64,000 bases of DNA from Sandaracinomonas limnophila (GCF_004005965.1 NZ_SACY01000003.1:372001-436000); one strand, 5' to 3'. Counted from the stretch's first letter, positions 49,362-58,506 are shown. The notes: generated by a model from the sequence alone, not told the origin. Translations and numbers: made by a program.

Positions 49362-49398
49362 AAAAAAAGAGCATTTTTTCAAATGCTCTTTTTTTTTA
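49362..49398. terminator. Terminator between the zinc-ribbon and accD genes
   Basis: AAAAAAAGAGCATTT-TTTC-AAATGCTCTTTTTTTTT: a symmetric stem with A and T tracts, likely to serve both convergent genes. Confidence 0.92.
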
Positions 49399-49403
49399 TA
49401 TCC

Positions 49404-50246
49404 TTACTGCAACATTTGAAGTAAAGAGGTTAATTTATCTTTTAAATCTTTTCGATCTACTATGAAATCTAGAAATCCGTGCTCTAAAACAAATTCAGCA
49501 CTTTGAAACCCTTTCGGAAGATCCTTTCCGATTGTTTCTTTGATAACACGTGGTCCCGCAAAACCAATTAAGGCACCAGGTTCTGAAATATTAAAATCAC
49601 CCAACATAGCATAAGAGGCTGTAACACCACCGGTTGTTGGGTCTGTTAATAAAGAAATATAAGGAATACCAGCTTCTGCCAATAATGCCAATTTAGCAGA
49701 AGTTTTTGCCATTTGCATCAAGGAAAATCCTGCTTCCATCATACGCGCTCCACCCGAGCGAGAAATCATTAAAAAAGGTTGTTTGTGTTTCAAGGAATAG
49801 TCAATTCCCCTGGCAATCTTTTCTCCTACTACAGAACCCATTGAACCACCGATAAAACTAAAATCCATAGCTGAAATAGTCAATGGCAATCCATTCATAT
49901 TTCCTACAGCCGTTCGAACTGCATCTTTTAAGCCAGTTTTGTATTCGGTTGATTTGATACGATCCACATATTTTTTAGTATCTGTAAACTCCAAAGGATC
50001 ACCAGAACCCATCATTGGATCTAATTCGGTGTATTTGGTTTCGTCGAAAAGTAACTCAAAATACTCTTGAGACCCTATCTTCTCATGGTAATTACAATTT
50101 GAACAAGTAAATGCAAATACACGGTGCTCTCTAGTATGAATTGCTTTTTTGCAAGAAGGACACTGATACCATAATCCATCAGGTGCTTCTCGTTTTGCTT
50201 CAGTTGGGGTTTGAATCCCTTTATCTTTTCTGGTAAACCAAGACAT
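49404..50246 (-). CDS. accD: Acetyl-CoA carboxylase carboxyltransferase subunit beta
   Basis: The 280 residues begin with a zinc ribbon ([12 protein letters not shown], then [11 protein letters not shown]; two CxxC pairs). The carboxyltransferase crotonase-like domain (about 85-275) follows with [18 protein letters not shown] near 130, [21 protein letters not shown] near 165 (core SGGARMMEG-like) and [15 protein letters not shown] near 205. It transfers carboxyl from biotin to acetyl-CoA, with AccA, which is not in this window. It is convergent with the zinc-ribbon gene. Confidence 0.97.
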   Translation of the reverse strand: MSWFTRKDKGIQTPTEAKREAPDGLWYQCPSCKKAIHTREHRVFAFTCSNCNYHEKIGSQEYFELLFDETKYTELDPMMGSGDPLEFTDTKKYVDRIKSTEYKTGLKDAVRTAVGNMNGLPLTISAMDFSFIGGSMGSVVGEKIARGIDYSLKHKQPFLMISRSGGARMMEAGFSLMQMAKTSAKLALLAEAGIPYISLLTDPTTGGVTASYAMLGDFNISEPGALIGFAGPRVIKETIGKDLPKGFQSAEFVLEHGFLDFIVDRKDLKDKLTSLLQMLQ

Positions 50247-50270
50247 ATTTTTTTGTTTTTAAACGGCTGA

Positions 50271-50278
50271 CAAAATTA
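50271..50278 (-). promoter_or_regulatory. Putative accD promoter, -7 box
   Basis: CAAAATTA on the plus strand reads TAATTTTG on the minus strand, matching TAnnTTTG, 24 bases before the accD ATG. The 49-base gap otherwise has no clear -33 element. Confidence 0.45.
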
Positions 50279-50295
50279 CGGAAAAAATACTTTTA

Positions 50296-52920
50296 TCACT
50301 TAATAATGATCAATTTTCTACCTATTTGCTGCGAACCATTTTTAAAATTTACCCAATAAGCTCCACTAGACCACGAATTGACCTCAATTTCTCTTTCAAA
50401 TAACACTCCATTTACCTGAATATCTTCTTGAATCATTGCTTGGCCTTGTAAATTTACAATTTGAAAATTCAATTGCTTCAATTCCTGAGGCGTTTCCAAT
50501 TTTATTTTAATACGACTATTGGCAGGATTTGGAAAAACACTTAATACAGAACCTTCAAGTACTTTATCAATGCCTAAAACCAAATCTTTTTTACCTTTGG
50601 GGCCTTGAATATTCAAATTATCTATGGCCCATCCCCATCCATGAGCACCCACATCTGCATGTAACCTAAATCGCAATATTATTTGATCACCTGATTTTAT
50701 TTTTCCATTGGATTTCAAATCAATTTCCATCGGTTTATACAAATCAAAGCTTCCAACAGAAAGAGAGTTACCATTTTTGTCTAAACTTAAATTATAGGTT
50801 TTTAACCAAGTTGATTCTTTATTGGAATCATAACCAGGTCCTAAATCAATCCATGTTTGTCCTAAATCTTTAGATGCCTGTACAATCACATAATCATAAA
50901 AATAACGATTAACCGTCCCATCTGCATTGTAAAAACTTTCACCCGTTTCACCCGGCTCTACCAAAACAATCTGATCAAAATAAATTTTTGCTGTATCGGC
51001 ACGAACTACAATTGGTTTCAACAATAAGGCATCATTATTGGTAAACTTATCCGTCCCACCCGTTCCAGGTTCAACATCCTCACTCCCATCAGCATACGGA
51101 TGTTCAGAATTCAAGGCTATTGTATTTAAATAGGTATCTTTATTGATTGAAAAGCCTTTTAAATAAAAATCTGCGGTAGGATATCTATCAAAAGATGTTA
51201 TATATTCTGTAACAGGTGCCAAGAAATCAACTACTCGAAACTCATAATAAGAAGTGCTTGGAAAGTAAACAACATTCTTAGCCTTTGACTTATCCCGAAC
51301 CGTAATTTTATATTTTACCACATCTCCAGATTTCAATCCGGCCGATGTAAAATCAAAAGTAAATGAATAGGCATTCGCCTCAGTGGTTAATTTCGACATA
51401 TTTTTCACTACTGCCGTTCCTCCATTGATAGAGTATTCAACCAAAACAGTATCAATACCAATATTGTCTGTGGCATACAAAGTAGGCAATGGAACTTTCT
51501 TTTGAGAGGCAAAAATGTATTTCAACGAATTGGCATAAACTACTTTGGGCTTGACCGTATCTGCTCCGATGGTAAACTGGTAATAATTCCCATAATTTTT
51601 CCCAGATATGGTTACATAAGGTGCCTCAGCAGGAGTTACAAATGACTTACCAGCGGCAGTTTGTGCTGTCCAATAATATTTCAAAACTCGGTCTGAACTT
51701 GATTTAGGCAAAGTATAACGATAGGTATTAGAGGTACCAGAAACCAATGTTGGGGTATAAGCTACAGCCGAAGTAATTGAGGTATTTGAAGCCAACATCA
51801 ATCGCAATGAATTTGCCTTCAACAGTGTATCTGAATACAATTTTGCCTCAAACACAAAATCTTGATCGGTTGCTTCCGTATCTTTTGCTTGCTCCGCAAA
51901 TATACTTGAACCATACCAACCCATATCCTTAAAAATACCTTCCGCAATTGGACCCACAGAGCGAGTAACCTCTCCAGGAGCTATTTGCGGAGTCATTAAA
52001 GCATTGGGATCACCAACAGGATATAAATACTGATCTACATGGTAAACACTTGAACCATCTACATAAGGATTCGGGGCATATAAAGTTGCCTTTGTTTTAT
52101 TCAAATTCTGCAATTGAGGTCCATTCAAAAATAAACTAGTTTTGGAAGTAACTGCACCCAACAAAGCGACTGAATTATTTTTATAGGAGGTTGTGGTATC
52201 AACTAATTTCGTCCCCGTTTTATTTTCCATGAATTGGTCAAAAATTCCTGGATAAGTATATCCAACCGTAGATTTATCAGTTGATTGCTCAAATTGACCA
52301 ATAAAACCCAATCCATGTCCTAATTCATGCAAAACAACAGAAAGAAAATCATATTGCTTGGTACTTGGCAAACCATCAATTCCTTTGTACCATTGGGTAA
52401 AATCGGAGTTGAATCGGGCAACAATATCTGGATCCGTCCCATTAAAATTGGCATGAGCAATTTTTTCAGCCAATGCTAAAGGATAATAGGTATTAATTTT
52501 GGATGAGCCTGGAAAATTAGCATAATAATTGGTTGCACCTGCACTTCCCAAAACATTTGAAGCCAAGGGTGTCCAATAAACAATTACATTAATTTTTTGG
52601 TCAGTAGTAAAAACCTTTTCCCAAATAGAGGCCGCTTTTTCAAAAACTGCCTTTACCTCGGTGGGAGTGTTTAAATCATAAGTAAAATTAAAAGTTGTTT
52701 GCAGACTTGCCTGTGTCCCCAAAGTTCTTAATTCCAACTTTTCCGCATCCAACATTTTTTGCATTTCAGCTTGATAATTAGAAGGCAATGGTCGTAATTC
52801 CGGATGATCAGAAACGTATTCTACGATTTCTTTTCCCTTTTTTATCAGAACTTGAGGTTTCTGAGAAAACAGCTGAATTGTAAAAAATATACAGACTAGG
52901 GTAGGTAAAAATGATTTCAT
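50296..52920 (-). CDS. T9SS-secreted zinc metallopeptidase-like protein
   Basis: A 874-residue exported protein with signal peptide MKSFLPTLVCIFFTIQLFSQ. A protease-like domain (about 70-345) contains VVLHELGHGLGFIGQF, with HELGH at residues 198-202. The usual third metzincin ligand, expected at 208, is a glycine, so metal binding must differ from matrixins. Two or three beta-sandwich domains follow (350-780). The last 75 residues form a type A T9SS sorting domain (SVFPNPANSRIKI, then WSSGAYWVNF and the RKLIIIK end). The start at 52920 is two bases after the upstream HAD gene's stop. Confidence 0.88.
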   Translation of the reverse strand: MKSFLPTLVCIFFTIQLFSQKPQVLIKKGKEIVEYVSDHPELRPLPSNYQAEMQKMLDAEKLELRTLGTQASLQTTFNFTYDLNTPTEVKAVFEKAASIWEKVFTTDQKINVIVYWTPLASNVLGSAGATNYYANFPGSSKINTYYPLALAEKIAHANFNGTDPDIVARFNSDFTQWYKGIDGLPSTKQYDFLSVVLHELGHGLGFIGQFEQSTDKSTVGYTYPGIFDQFMENKTGTKLVDTTTSYKNNSVALLGAVTSKTSLFLNGPQLQNLNKTKATLYAPNPYVDGSSVYHVDQYLYPVGDPNALMTPQIAPGEVTRSVGPIAEGIFKDMGWYGSSIFAEQAKDTEATDQDFVFEAKLYSDTLLKANSLRLMLASNTSITSAVAYTPTLVSGTSNTYRYTLPKSSSDRVLKYYWTAQTAAGKSFVTPAEAPYVTISGKNYGNYYQFTIGADTVKPKVVYANSLKYIFASQKKVPLPTLYATDNIGIDTVLVEYSINGGTAVVKNMSKLTTEANAYSFTFDFTSAGLKSGDVVKYKITVRDKSKAKNVVYFPSTSYYEFRVVDFLAPVTEYITSFDRYPTADFYLKGFSINKDTYLNTIALNSEHPYADGSEDVEPGTGGTDKFTNNDALLLKPIVVRADTAKIYFDQIVLVEPGETGESFYNADGTVNRYFYDYVIVQASKDLGQTWIDLGPGYDSNKESTWLKTYNLSLDKNGNSLSVGSFDLYKPMEIDLKSNGKIKSGDQIILRFRLHADVGAHGWGWAIDNLNIQGPKGKKDLVLGIDKVLEGSVLSVFPNPANSRIKIKLETPQELKQLNFQIVNLQGQAMIQEDIQVNGVLFEREIEVNSWSSGAYWVNFKNGSQQIGRKLIIIK

Positions 52921-52921
52921 C

Positions 52922-53569
52922 TTAATTGTGGTTTTGTATTTTTTCAAACAGTCCAACAAAGTTTGGAGCTTGTATTTGTGTATGTGCTAATTCCTCTTTC
53001 GTATGAGAAGTAGTAATCCCAACCACTTTGCAGCCAGCTGATTGTCCCGATTTAATACCTTGCAAAGAGTCTTCAATTACCCAACAATTAGCAGGATTTA
53101 CCCCTAATTTTTGTGCTGCTAATAAATATATTTCCGGATCAGGTTTCCCTTTAGTAACCTCTGCCCCACCTACAATCACATCAAATTGATCGCGCAATCC
53201 GATTCCGTCAATGGTAAAATCGATATTCCCTTGACCGGCGGAAGTTGCTAAGGCCACTTTTATCCCACTACTTCTTATTTCTTTTAAAAATTCCACTAAA
53301 CCCTCTAATGGCTTTCTGAAGGGGGCATAAAATTCTCTATAAATCTCCTCTTTTTCCTCCTCCAAGGGATGAACCTCTTCTCTTGTCATTTGCCTTTTAA
53401 AAAACCACTCAAAGGTATCTTTTGAATTCATCCCGTTTAATTCTTTGTAAAAAGTTTCACGAGTTAAAGGAATTCCTTTTTTCTCACAAAACAACAACCA
53501 TGCGTCTACGTGATAGGGTAAATTATCCACTACTACACCATCCATATCAAATAAAATTCCTTCAATCAT
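52922..53569 (-). CDS. HAD-superfamily phosphatase, beta-phosphoglucomutase-like
   Basis: A 215-residue HAD hydrolase. Motif I is LFDMDGVVVDN at residues 6-16 (nucleophile Asp8). The cap domain spans about 18-90, motif II is ALATSAGQGN near 110, Lys in TKGKPDPEIYL near 140 and motif IV EDSLQGIKSGQSAG near 168. It resembles the beta-PGM / sugar-phosphatase subfamily, but the substrate is not predictable. It sits in a tight minus-strand operon, one base after the PhnP-like gene and one base ahead of the metallopeptidase gene. Confidence 0.9.
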   Translation of the reverse strand: MIEGILFDMDGVVVDNLPYHVDAWLLFCEKKGIPLTRETFYKELNGMNSKDTFEWFFKRQMTREEVHPLEEEKEEIYREFYAPFRKPLEGLVEFLKEIRSSGIKVALATSAGQGNIDFTIDGIGLRDQFDVIVGGAEVTKGKPDPEIYLLAAQKLGVNPANCWVIEDSLQGIKSGQSAGCKVVGITTSHTKEELAHTQIQAPNFVGLFEKIQNHN

Positions 53570-53570
53570 A

Positions 53571-54341
53571 CTAAATTGTAATTTTCAAACCATCATAAGC
53601 CAAAAAAACATTGGCGGGCAGTTCTTTTTGTACTTCTTCGTGTTTTCCGAGCTGGTGACTAATATGTGTTATATAGGACTTTTCAGGATTAACTTTTTCA
53701 ATAATTTCCAATGCCTCTTCTAGGGTGAAATGGGAAACGTGAGGAGTTTTTCGGAGTGCATTTAAAACCAAAACCTTAGTTCCTTTTATTTTCTCCAAAT
53801 CCTTGTCGGCAATAAAATTTGCGTCCGTAATGTAGGTAAAATCCCCAATTCGATACCCAAAAATATCTAATAAAAAATGTTTTACAGGAATGGGTAAGAT
53901 ATTAACCCCTTCGATTTCAAAGGGATTTTCGTCTATCAAATGAACGTGAAGTTCTGGAACACCAGGATATTTATTTTCATCAAAAGCATAAGCAAATTCT
54001 CTTTTCAATTGATCTATTACACGCTCCTGGGCATAAATTGGCATGGCTTTTTTCTGCGCATAATTGAATCCCCGCACATCGTCCATCCCAGCTGTATGGT
54101 CTTTGTGTTCGTGCGTAAACAAAATAGCATCTAATTGGGTGATAGATTCCTGAAGCATTTGTTGCCTGAAATCTGGACCCGTATCTATGACAAAGGATTT
54201 TCCATCAGTTTCTAAATGCAACGACACCCGCAATCTTTTATCACGGGTGTCGTTAGATTGGCACACTTCACAAGAACAAGCAATCATAGGAATGCCTTGC
54301 GAAGTACCTGTTCCGAGAAAGGTAACCTTAATCGGAGCCAT
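53571..54341 (-). CDS. PhnP-like MBL-fold metal-dependent hydrolase
   Basis: A 256-residue metallo-beta-lactamase-fold phosphodiesterase. The metal cluster is FTHEHKDHTAGMDDVRGFNY near 75, with IDTGPDF near 50, DANFIADKD near 175 and a closing ISHQLGKHEEV near 230. A CSCEVCQS cysteine pair near 22 matches the zinc site of PhnP-like (cyclic phosphate phosphodiesterase) proteins. No phosphonate genes are near, so the substrate is open. It lies 4 bases after the receiver gene stop. Confidence 0.9.
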   Translation of the reverse strand: MAPIKVTFLGTGTSQGIPMIACSCEVCQSNDTRDKRLRVSLHLETDGKSFVIDTGPDFRQQMLQESITQLDAILFTHEHKDHTAGMDDVRGFNYAQKKAMPIYAQERVIDQLKREFAYAFDENKYPGVPELHVHLIDENPFEIEGVNILPIPVKHFLLDIFGYRIGDFTYITDANFIADKDLEKIKGTKVLVLNALRKTPHVSHFTLEEALEIIEKVNPEKSYITHISHQLGKHEEVQKELPANVFLAYDGLKITI

Positions 54342-54345
54342 AAAA

Positions 54346-54714
54346 TTATTCTGTTAAGGCCTTAACCTGCGTAACTAACGCGTCAAAATTCAAAGGCTTA
54401 GCCAGGAAATCGTTGAACCCAACTGCCTTAAAGTCTTCCATTGTATAATTTCTAGCATTCCCAGTGATAGCAATCATAGGTATGCTCGCTTTTTTCGAAT
54501 CCGACAAATTACGAACTGCTTTTGCACAATCCATTCCATCCATTACTGGCATATTGATATCTAAAAGAATGATGTCAAAATCAGCTTTAGCTAATTCATC
54601 TAAAACTTGCTGACCATTTTTAACAGCGTGAATTTCGAAATTTTGAAACTCTAAAATCTTTTTAGCTAGATTTTGAATAACAGAACTATCTTCGGCGATC
54701 AAAACTTTTTTCAT
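54346..54714 (-). CDS. Stand-alone CheY-like response regulator
   Basis: A 122-residue single receiver domain: acidic pair Glu8/Asp9 in IAEDSS, phospho-acceptor Asp52 in LLDINMPVMDG, Thr in IAITGNA, and Lys106 in FLAKPLNF. No output domain is present. Without an adjacent histidine kinase, its partner is unknown; single-domain receivers of this type may act by protein contact. Confidence 0.95.
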   Translation of the reverse strand: MKKVLIAEDSSVIQNLAKKILEFQNFEIHAVKNGQQVLDELAKADFDIILLDINMPVMDGMDCAKAVRNLSDSKKASIPMIAITGNARNYTMEDFKAVGFNDFLAKPLNFDALVTQVKALTE

Positions 54715-54751
54715 AAAATTGCAATTGGATATGGATAGAAAACAAAAATAA

Positions 54752-54785
54752 ACAAAGGCTTCCTTATTTAAAAGAAAACCTTTGT
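54752..54785 (-). terminator. Weak terminator-like hairpin after the DUF2911 gene
   Basis: ACAAAGG (54752-54758) and CCTTTGT (54779-54785) form a 7-bp outer stem with a partly paired A/T-rich interior. On the minus strand it is followed by TTTATTTTTG. It would separate the DUF2911 gene from the receiver gene. Confidence 0.45.
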
Positions 54786-54807
54786 GAATTATACTCCAAA
54801 TTTGGAA

Positions 54808-55314
54808 TTATTTTACGTAAACAGAAACAGAGGTTTTATCCCAAATAAAACTCAATTGACCTGTGTTCGACAAGGTAATTGTAAATTGTTCTGTTGGCTT
54901 CGACTCAGAAACTTTTCCCGTTACGCGTAAAACATCTTGATCTGCTTTATAAGAGTACGCTCCCCATTGTTTAGCAACTTTGTTGAAGATTACTGTCCAC
55001 TCTGTTGGACCTGGAATAGTAAATACGGAATAGGTTCCTTTTGCTAAAGTTTGTCCTTGAATTTGAGCATCTTTCGATAATTCAATCGTTGTAGCTTCAT
55101 TGGCACCAGTTCTCCAAACTTCCCCGTAAGGAACTAAGGCTTTTTGCTCTTTTGTTCCAAACACCAAACGTCCTTTTACAGAAGGTTGATAATATTTAAC
55201 AATTACATTCAAATTGCCAATTTTCTGAATGGCAGTTGCTGGTGGCGAGGCTTGGTTTTGAGCAAAAACAGATAATGAGATAAAGCTCAATAAAGCAAAA
55301 ATTAACTTTTTCAT
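54808..55314 (-). CDS. Secreted DUF2911 protein
   Basis: A 168-residue exported protein with signal peptide MKKLIFALLSFISLSVFAQ. The DUF2911 domain fills the rest (about 25-160), with YYQPSVKGRLVFG, LVPYGEVWRTGANEATTIEL and KGTYSVFTIPGPTEWTVIFNK as family motifs (key parts YYQPSVKGR and PYGEVWRTGANE). Function is unknown; it is a periplasmic beta-rich protein. It is followed on the transcript by a CheY-like gene and preceded after 21 bases by the DUF5916 gene. Confidence 0.92.
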   Translation of the reverse strand: MKKLIFALLSFISLSVFAQNQASPPATAIQKIGNLNVIVKYYQPSVKGRLVFGTKEQKALVPYGEVWRTGANEATTIELSKDAQIQGQTLAKGTYSVFTIPGPTEWTVIFNKVAKQWGAYSYKADQDVLRVTGKVSESKPTEQFTITLSNTGQLSFIWDKTSVSVYVK

Positions 55315-55335
55315 AGAATTTGTTTAAATTTTAGA

Positions 55336-57573
55336 TTACAAATTAAGCCAATAATTTAGTTTTAACACAATGGCACGATTACGAATTTGTAAATTTTCAG
55401 GAAAATAATTATCCGTATAAACCAAGAATATGTCTGAAGCTGGTTTATATCTCCATTGGATTCTTGAATTAATATTTACGTTTTTAATTTGCTCATTATA
55501 TTGCAAAAATGTTGTAAAAAACAACTTATTGGTAAAGGTAACATCCAATTTAGGACGAATAATCCAAAACTCTGAGTTCAACTTTTTGGTAACAGTTTGT
55601 GCTTCATTTACCCAATCTACATCATCAATCTTGTTATAATCTAATGCCATAGAAAACATTACATAAGGCTGAAAACGATAAGCCAATTCCGAAGTTATAC
55701 CCACGCGAGTCCCATTTGCATAATAACCTCCGAATCGAGTATTTAAGGAATAAGTAAACTTTTTAATTGCCGAGGACATATAATTAAACCCAACAGAATT
55801 CCAAGTATGTTCAGTTCCTGCTTTTAATTTTTCTTTACCAACTCGAGTTGCATCAAAATCTAACAATAAGCGAATATAATCTGAGGCGGCCCAAAAACTA
55901 TATCCCGCACGATCTTTCATTATTAAATCCGTTGCAAATACATTTGTATTATCCGTTCTTAAACCAGCCTCATTCCAGAAACCAATTTTCATTATTTTCG
56001 CCTGGCCATAAAAAATCTTAGAATTTTTATCTTTGGGATAGAAAATCTTACCAATTTCAGGATTTACATTAAAATATCCTACGCGAGGCACATAACCAAC
56101 CTCCGGATTAAAACCAGTTCCAACCCATTGATGCCGCCAAATACCAAACCAATTATTATTTTTAAAAGATAAATTCAAGGCATGAGCAAAATTCTTAGGG
56201 GCTGAAATCGGACTAAATGTTTGATAAAAAAAGGTTTTCCCAGTCCAAAAATTATTTGAAGATGCTAAATTGTATTCAACACCAATGGTTCTATTGTAAT
56301 CTTGAATTCCGTTTTTCCTTTGAGATTCCAATTCAATGGAGGATTGTTTATCGATAAAAAACAAACCCACATTTGACCTAGCAAATAACTTTCTTTGCAA
56401 GGTTACCATCGAAAAATTCTGAATGGGGGTTATCGTGTCATTCCTTTCAGTTTGAACTTTTAAGATGCCGATTCTCCAATCTTTAGTTAATTTTCCACTC
56501 AAGCGGGCACCATAACGAATAGCAGTTTGGTCGTAACCTTTGGTTGTTGAATTATAGGCCAAACCGATTCTTCGAGAAAAAAATGGGCGAAGGTTGTCTA
56601 CCCCAAAACCATCGAACAGATCTGAATTTTCGATAAAAAATTGTCTTTTTTCTGGAAAAAATAATTCATATCGATCTAAATTAGTTTGTTGACGATCTAC
56701 ATCAACTTGAGAAAAATCAGGATTAACAGTCAAATCTAAATTCATACTTGAACTTAAAGCCACTTTCATATCTGCACCTATCTGATTTTTGCCTACCTGC
56801 TTAGATTTATCAAAATCAATTAGGTTCCCCCCTAACATATAAGGAATAATAGATACATTTTTCTTAGGTGCCGGAGGGGGTGTATCCCAAACCAAGGCTC
56901 CAGCATAGGCCAATGATGCAGTTGGAAACTGACGGGGAACTGGCGCCCATGCAGATTTTTCTTTTTCTCTAGTGTCTAATCGACTAAAGTTAATTCCCCA
57001 AATTGTTGAATTATCCTTGTATCTAATCGATTTAAAGGGTATAGCAGCTTCCCAAATCCATGAATTTGAACTGTAAGTAGTAGCAGATTCCCACTTATTG
57101 TCCCAATTCAAATTCATCTTAGCACCCTCCGACATCTGTCCGTCCCATTGTGCTCCAGCTGCATTTGCACCGAAAGAAAAACCAGTTGTCTTATCATCAA
57201 ACGTGTCAATAAAAACTAAAAAATTATCGTTATTGCTGAAATTAAAATCTCGTTTTAATGATTCAACAACATAGGGTTGCCCTGGTTTCAAAAAGCATTC
57301 AGCAGAAATGTAAAGATATTTATCATCATAGCTCATTCGAACGTCTGTTCTAACATTAGCACAAAGTGTATCAAAAGGATTACACATATAAAAGTCTGAT
57401 GCAGATGCAGCTTCTTTCCATGCCTCATCATTCAATAAACCGTCTATTTTAATACCACCTGAAGATTTCTTGATATGAATTTGAAAATTTGCATTCTTTC
57501 TGACATTTTGAGCTGGCAGATTGAATGAAAAAAATAAAATGGAAATTATAATTAATAATAGATTTTTTCTCAT
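55336..57573 (-). CDS. DUF5916 outer-membrane protein with CBM9-like N-terminal domain
   Basis: About 745 residues with a signal peptide (NLLLIIISILFFSFNLPAQ). The first domain (about 35-230) is CBM9-like: KIDGLLNDEAWKEA near 50, DDKYLYISAE near 100 and WGINFSRLDTREKEK near 195. The remainder (about 245-745) is the DUF5916 region, a probable beta-barrel with VDVDRQQTNLDRYELFFPEKRQFFIEN (core PEKRQFF) near 305. It ends in an aromatic strand (LKLNYWLNL). Likely in the outer membrane; role unknown. The start at 57573 is preferred over 57654. Confidence 0.87.
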   Translation of the reverse strand: MRKNLLLIIISILFFSFNLPAQNVRKNANFQIHIKKSSGGIKIDGLLNDEAWKEAASASDFYMCNPFDTLCANVRTDVRMSYDDKYLYISAECFLKPGQPYVVESLKRDFNFSNNDNFLVFIDTFDDKTTGFSFGANAAGAQWDGQMSEGAKMNLNWDNKWESATTYSSNSWIWEAAIPFKSIRYKDNSTIWGINFSRLDTREKEKSAWAPVPRQFPTASLAYAGALVWDTPPPAPKKNVSIIPYMLGGNLIDFDKSKQVGKNQIGADMKVALSSSMNLDLTVNPDFSQVDVDRQQTNLDRYELFFPEKRQFFIENSDLFDGFGVDNLRPFFSRRIGLAYNSTTKGYDQTAIRYGARLSGKLTKDWRIGILKVQTERNDTITPIQNFSMVTLQRKLFARSNVGLFFIDKQSSIELESQRKNGIQDYNRTIGVEYNLASSNNFWTGKTFFYQTFSPISAPKNFAHALNLSFKNNNWFGIWRHQWVGTGFNPEVGYVPRVGYFNVNPEIGKIFYPKDKNSKIFYGQAKIMKIGFWNEAGLRTDNTNVFATDLIMKDRAGYSFWAASDYIRLLLDFDATRVGKEKLKAGTEHTWNSVGFNYMSSAIKKFTYSLNTRFGGYYANGTRVGITSELAYRFQPYVMFSMALDYNKIDDVDWVNEAQTVTKKLNSEFWIIRPKLDVTFTNKLFFTTFLQYNEQIKNVNINSRIQWRYKPASDIFLVYTDNYFPENLQIRNRAIVLKLNYWLNL

Positions 57574-57665
57574 CGTAAATAGGCGAAATATCTTGCAATT
57601 TATAAGAAATTCAAAAACTTCTTGTAAGGTTTTATTCGGTATTATGAAATTCATTTCACATCTCT

Positions 57666-57673
57666 TAAATTTG
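57666..57673 (+). promoter_or_regulatory. Putative yebC promoter, -7 box
   Basis: TAAATTTG matches TAnnTTTG, 19 bases upstream of the yebC ATG in the 119-base gap with the divergent DUF5916 gene. No -33 TTTG at the expected distance. Confidence 0.5.
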
Positions 57674-57692
57674 CAACAAATTAATATTACCT

Positions 57693-58409
57693 ATGGGAAG
57701 AGCCTTTGAATTTAGAAAAGCAAGAAAGTTTAAACGTTGGGGCCAGATGGCCAAAACTTTTACCAAAATTGGAAAAGATATTGTAATTGCAGTAAAAGCT
57801 GGTGGACCCGACCCAACTTCAAATTCTAGATTAAGAGCTATTATCCAAAATGCCAAGGCTGTAAACATGCCGAAGGATAACGTTGAACGTGCCATCAAAC
57901 GCGCTTCTTCAAAAGACCAAGAAGATTACAAGGAGATTGTATACGAAGGATATGGTCAGCATGGAATTGCCATTTTAGTTGAAACAACTACTGATAACAT
58001 CAATCGTACCGTTGCCAACATCCGTTCATCCTTCACCAAATGTGGGGGCTCTTTAGGAACACAAGGCATGTTGGATTTTATTTTCACTCGTAAATCAGTA
58101 TTCAAAATTGCCAATTCTCCAGAAATCGATTTGGAAGAACTAGAATTTGAATTAATTGATTTAGGCGTTGATGAAGTATTTTTAGACGAGGAAACGAATC
58201 AAATCAATATTTACGGAGAATTCACCTCTTTTGGAGCTATCCAAAAATTCTTAGAAGGTAAAGGTTATGAATTATTAGGTGCCGATTTTGAACGCATCCC
58301 AAACGAAACCAAAGACTTAACAGACGAGCAAGCTGCGGACATCGAGAAATTAATTGACCGATTGGAAGAGGATGATGATGTGCAGAACGTGTATCACAAT
58401 ATGAGTTAA
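57693..58409 (+). CDS. yebC: YebC/PmpR-family protein
   Basis: A 238-residue protein with the family N-terminus (MGRAFEFRKARKFKRWGQMAK), AGGPDPTSNSRLRAIIQNAKA near 35 and MPKDNVERAIKRAS near 57. IVYEGYGQHGIAILVE follows near 88. YebC proteins are now linked to translation of difficult (proline-rich) sequences as well as to regulation. The GPDPxxN motif and three-domain length are intact. It is monocistronic; a strong opposed repeat follows its stop codon by one base. Confidence 0.96.
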   Translation: MGRAFEFRKARKFKRWGQMAKTFTKIGKDIVIAVKAGGPDPTSNSRLRAIIQNAKAVNMPKDNVERAIKRASSKDQEDYKEIVYEGYGQHGIAILVETTTDNINRTVANIRSSFTKCGGSLGTQGMLDFIFTRKSVFKIANSPEIDLEELEFELIDLGVDEVFLDEETNQINIYGEFTSFGAIQKFLEGKGYELLGADFERIPNETKDLTDEQAADIEKLIDRLEEDDDVQNVYHNMS

Positions 58410-58410
58410 T

Positions 58411-58506
58411 AGTGAGCAGAGTGAGCCAGTGAGCAGAGTGAGCCAGTGAGCCAATTACTTTTACTAGCTCACTTGCTCACTCTGCTCACTGGCTCACTGG
58501 CTCACT
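58411..58506. repeat. Opposed AGTGAGC / GCTCACT repeats forming a 40-bp hairpin
   Basis: The left arm has five AGTGAGC copies at 58411, 58420, 58428, 58437 and 58445 (spacing 9, 8, 9, 8). The spacer is about 15 bases (58452-58466). The right arm has five GCTCACT copies at 58467, 58475, 58484, 58492 and 58500 (spacing 8, 9, 8, 8). Counted from the loop the spacing patterns mirror each other almost exactly, so the two arms fold into one long stem. The right arm contains the last codons of the downstream gene. Confidence 0.92.
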
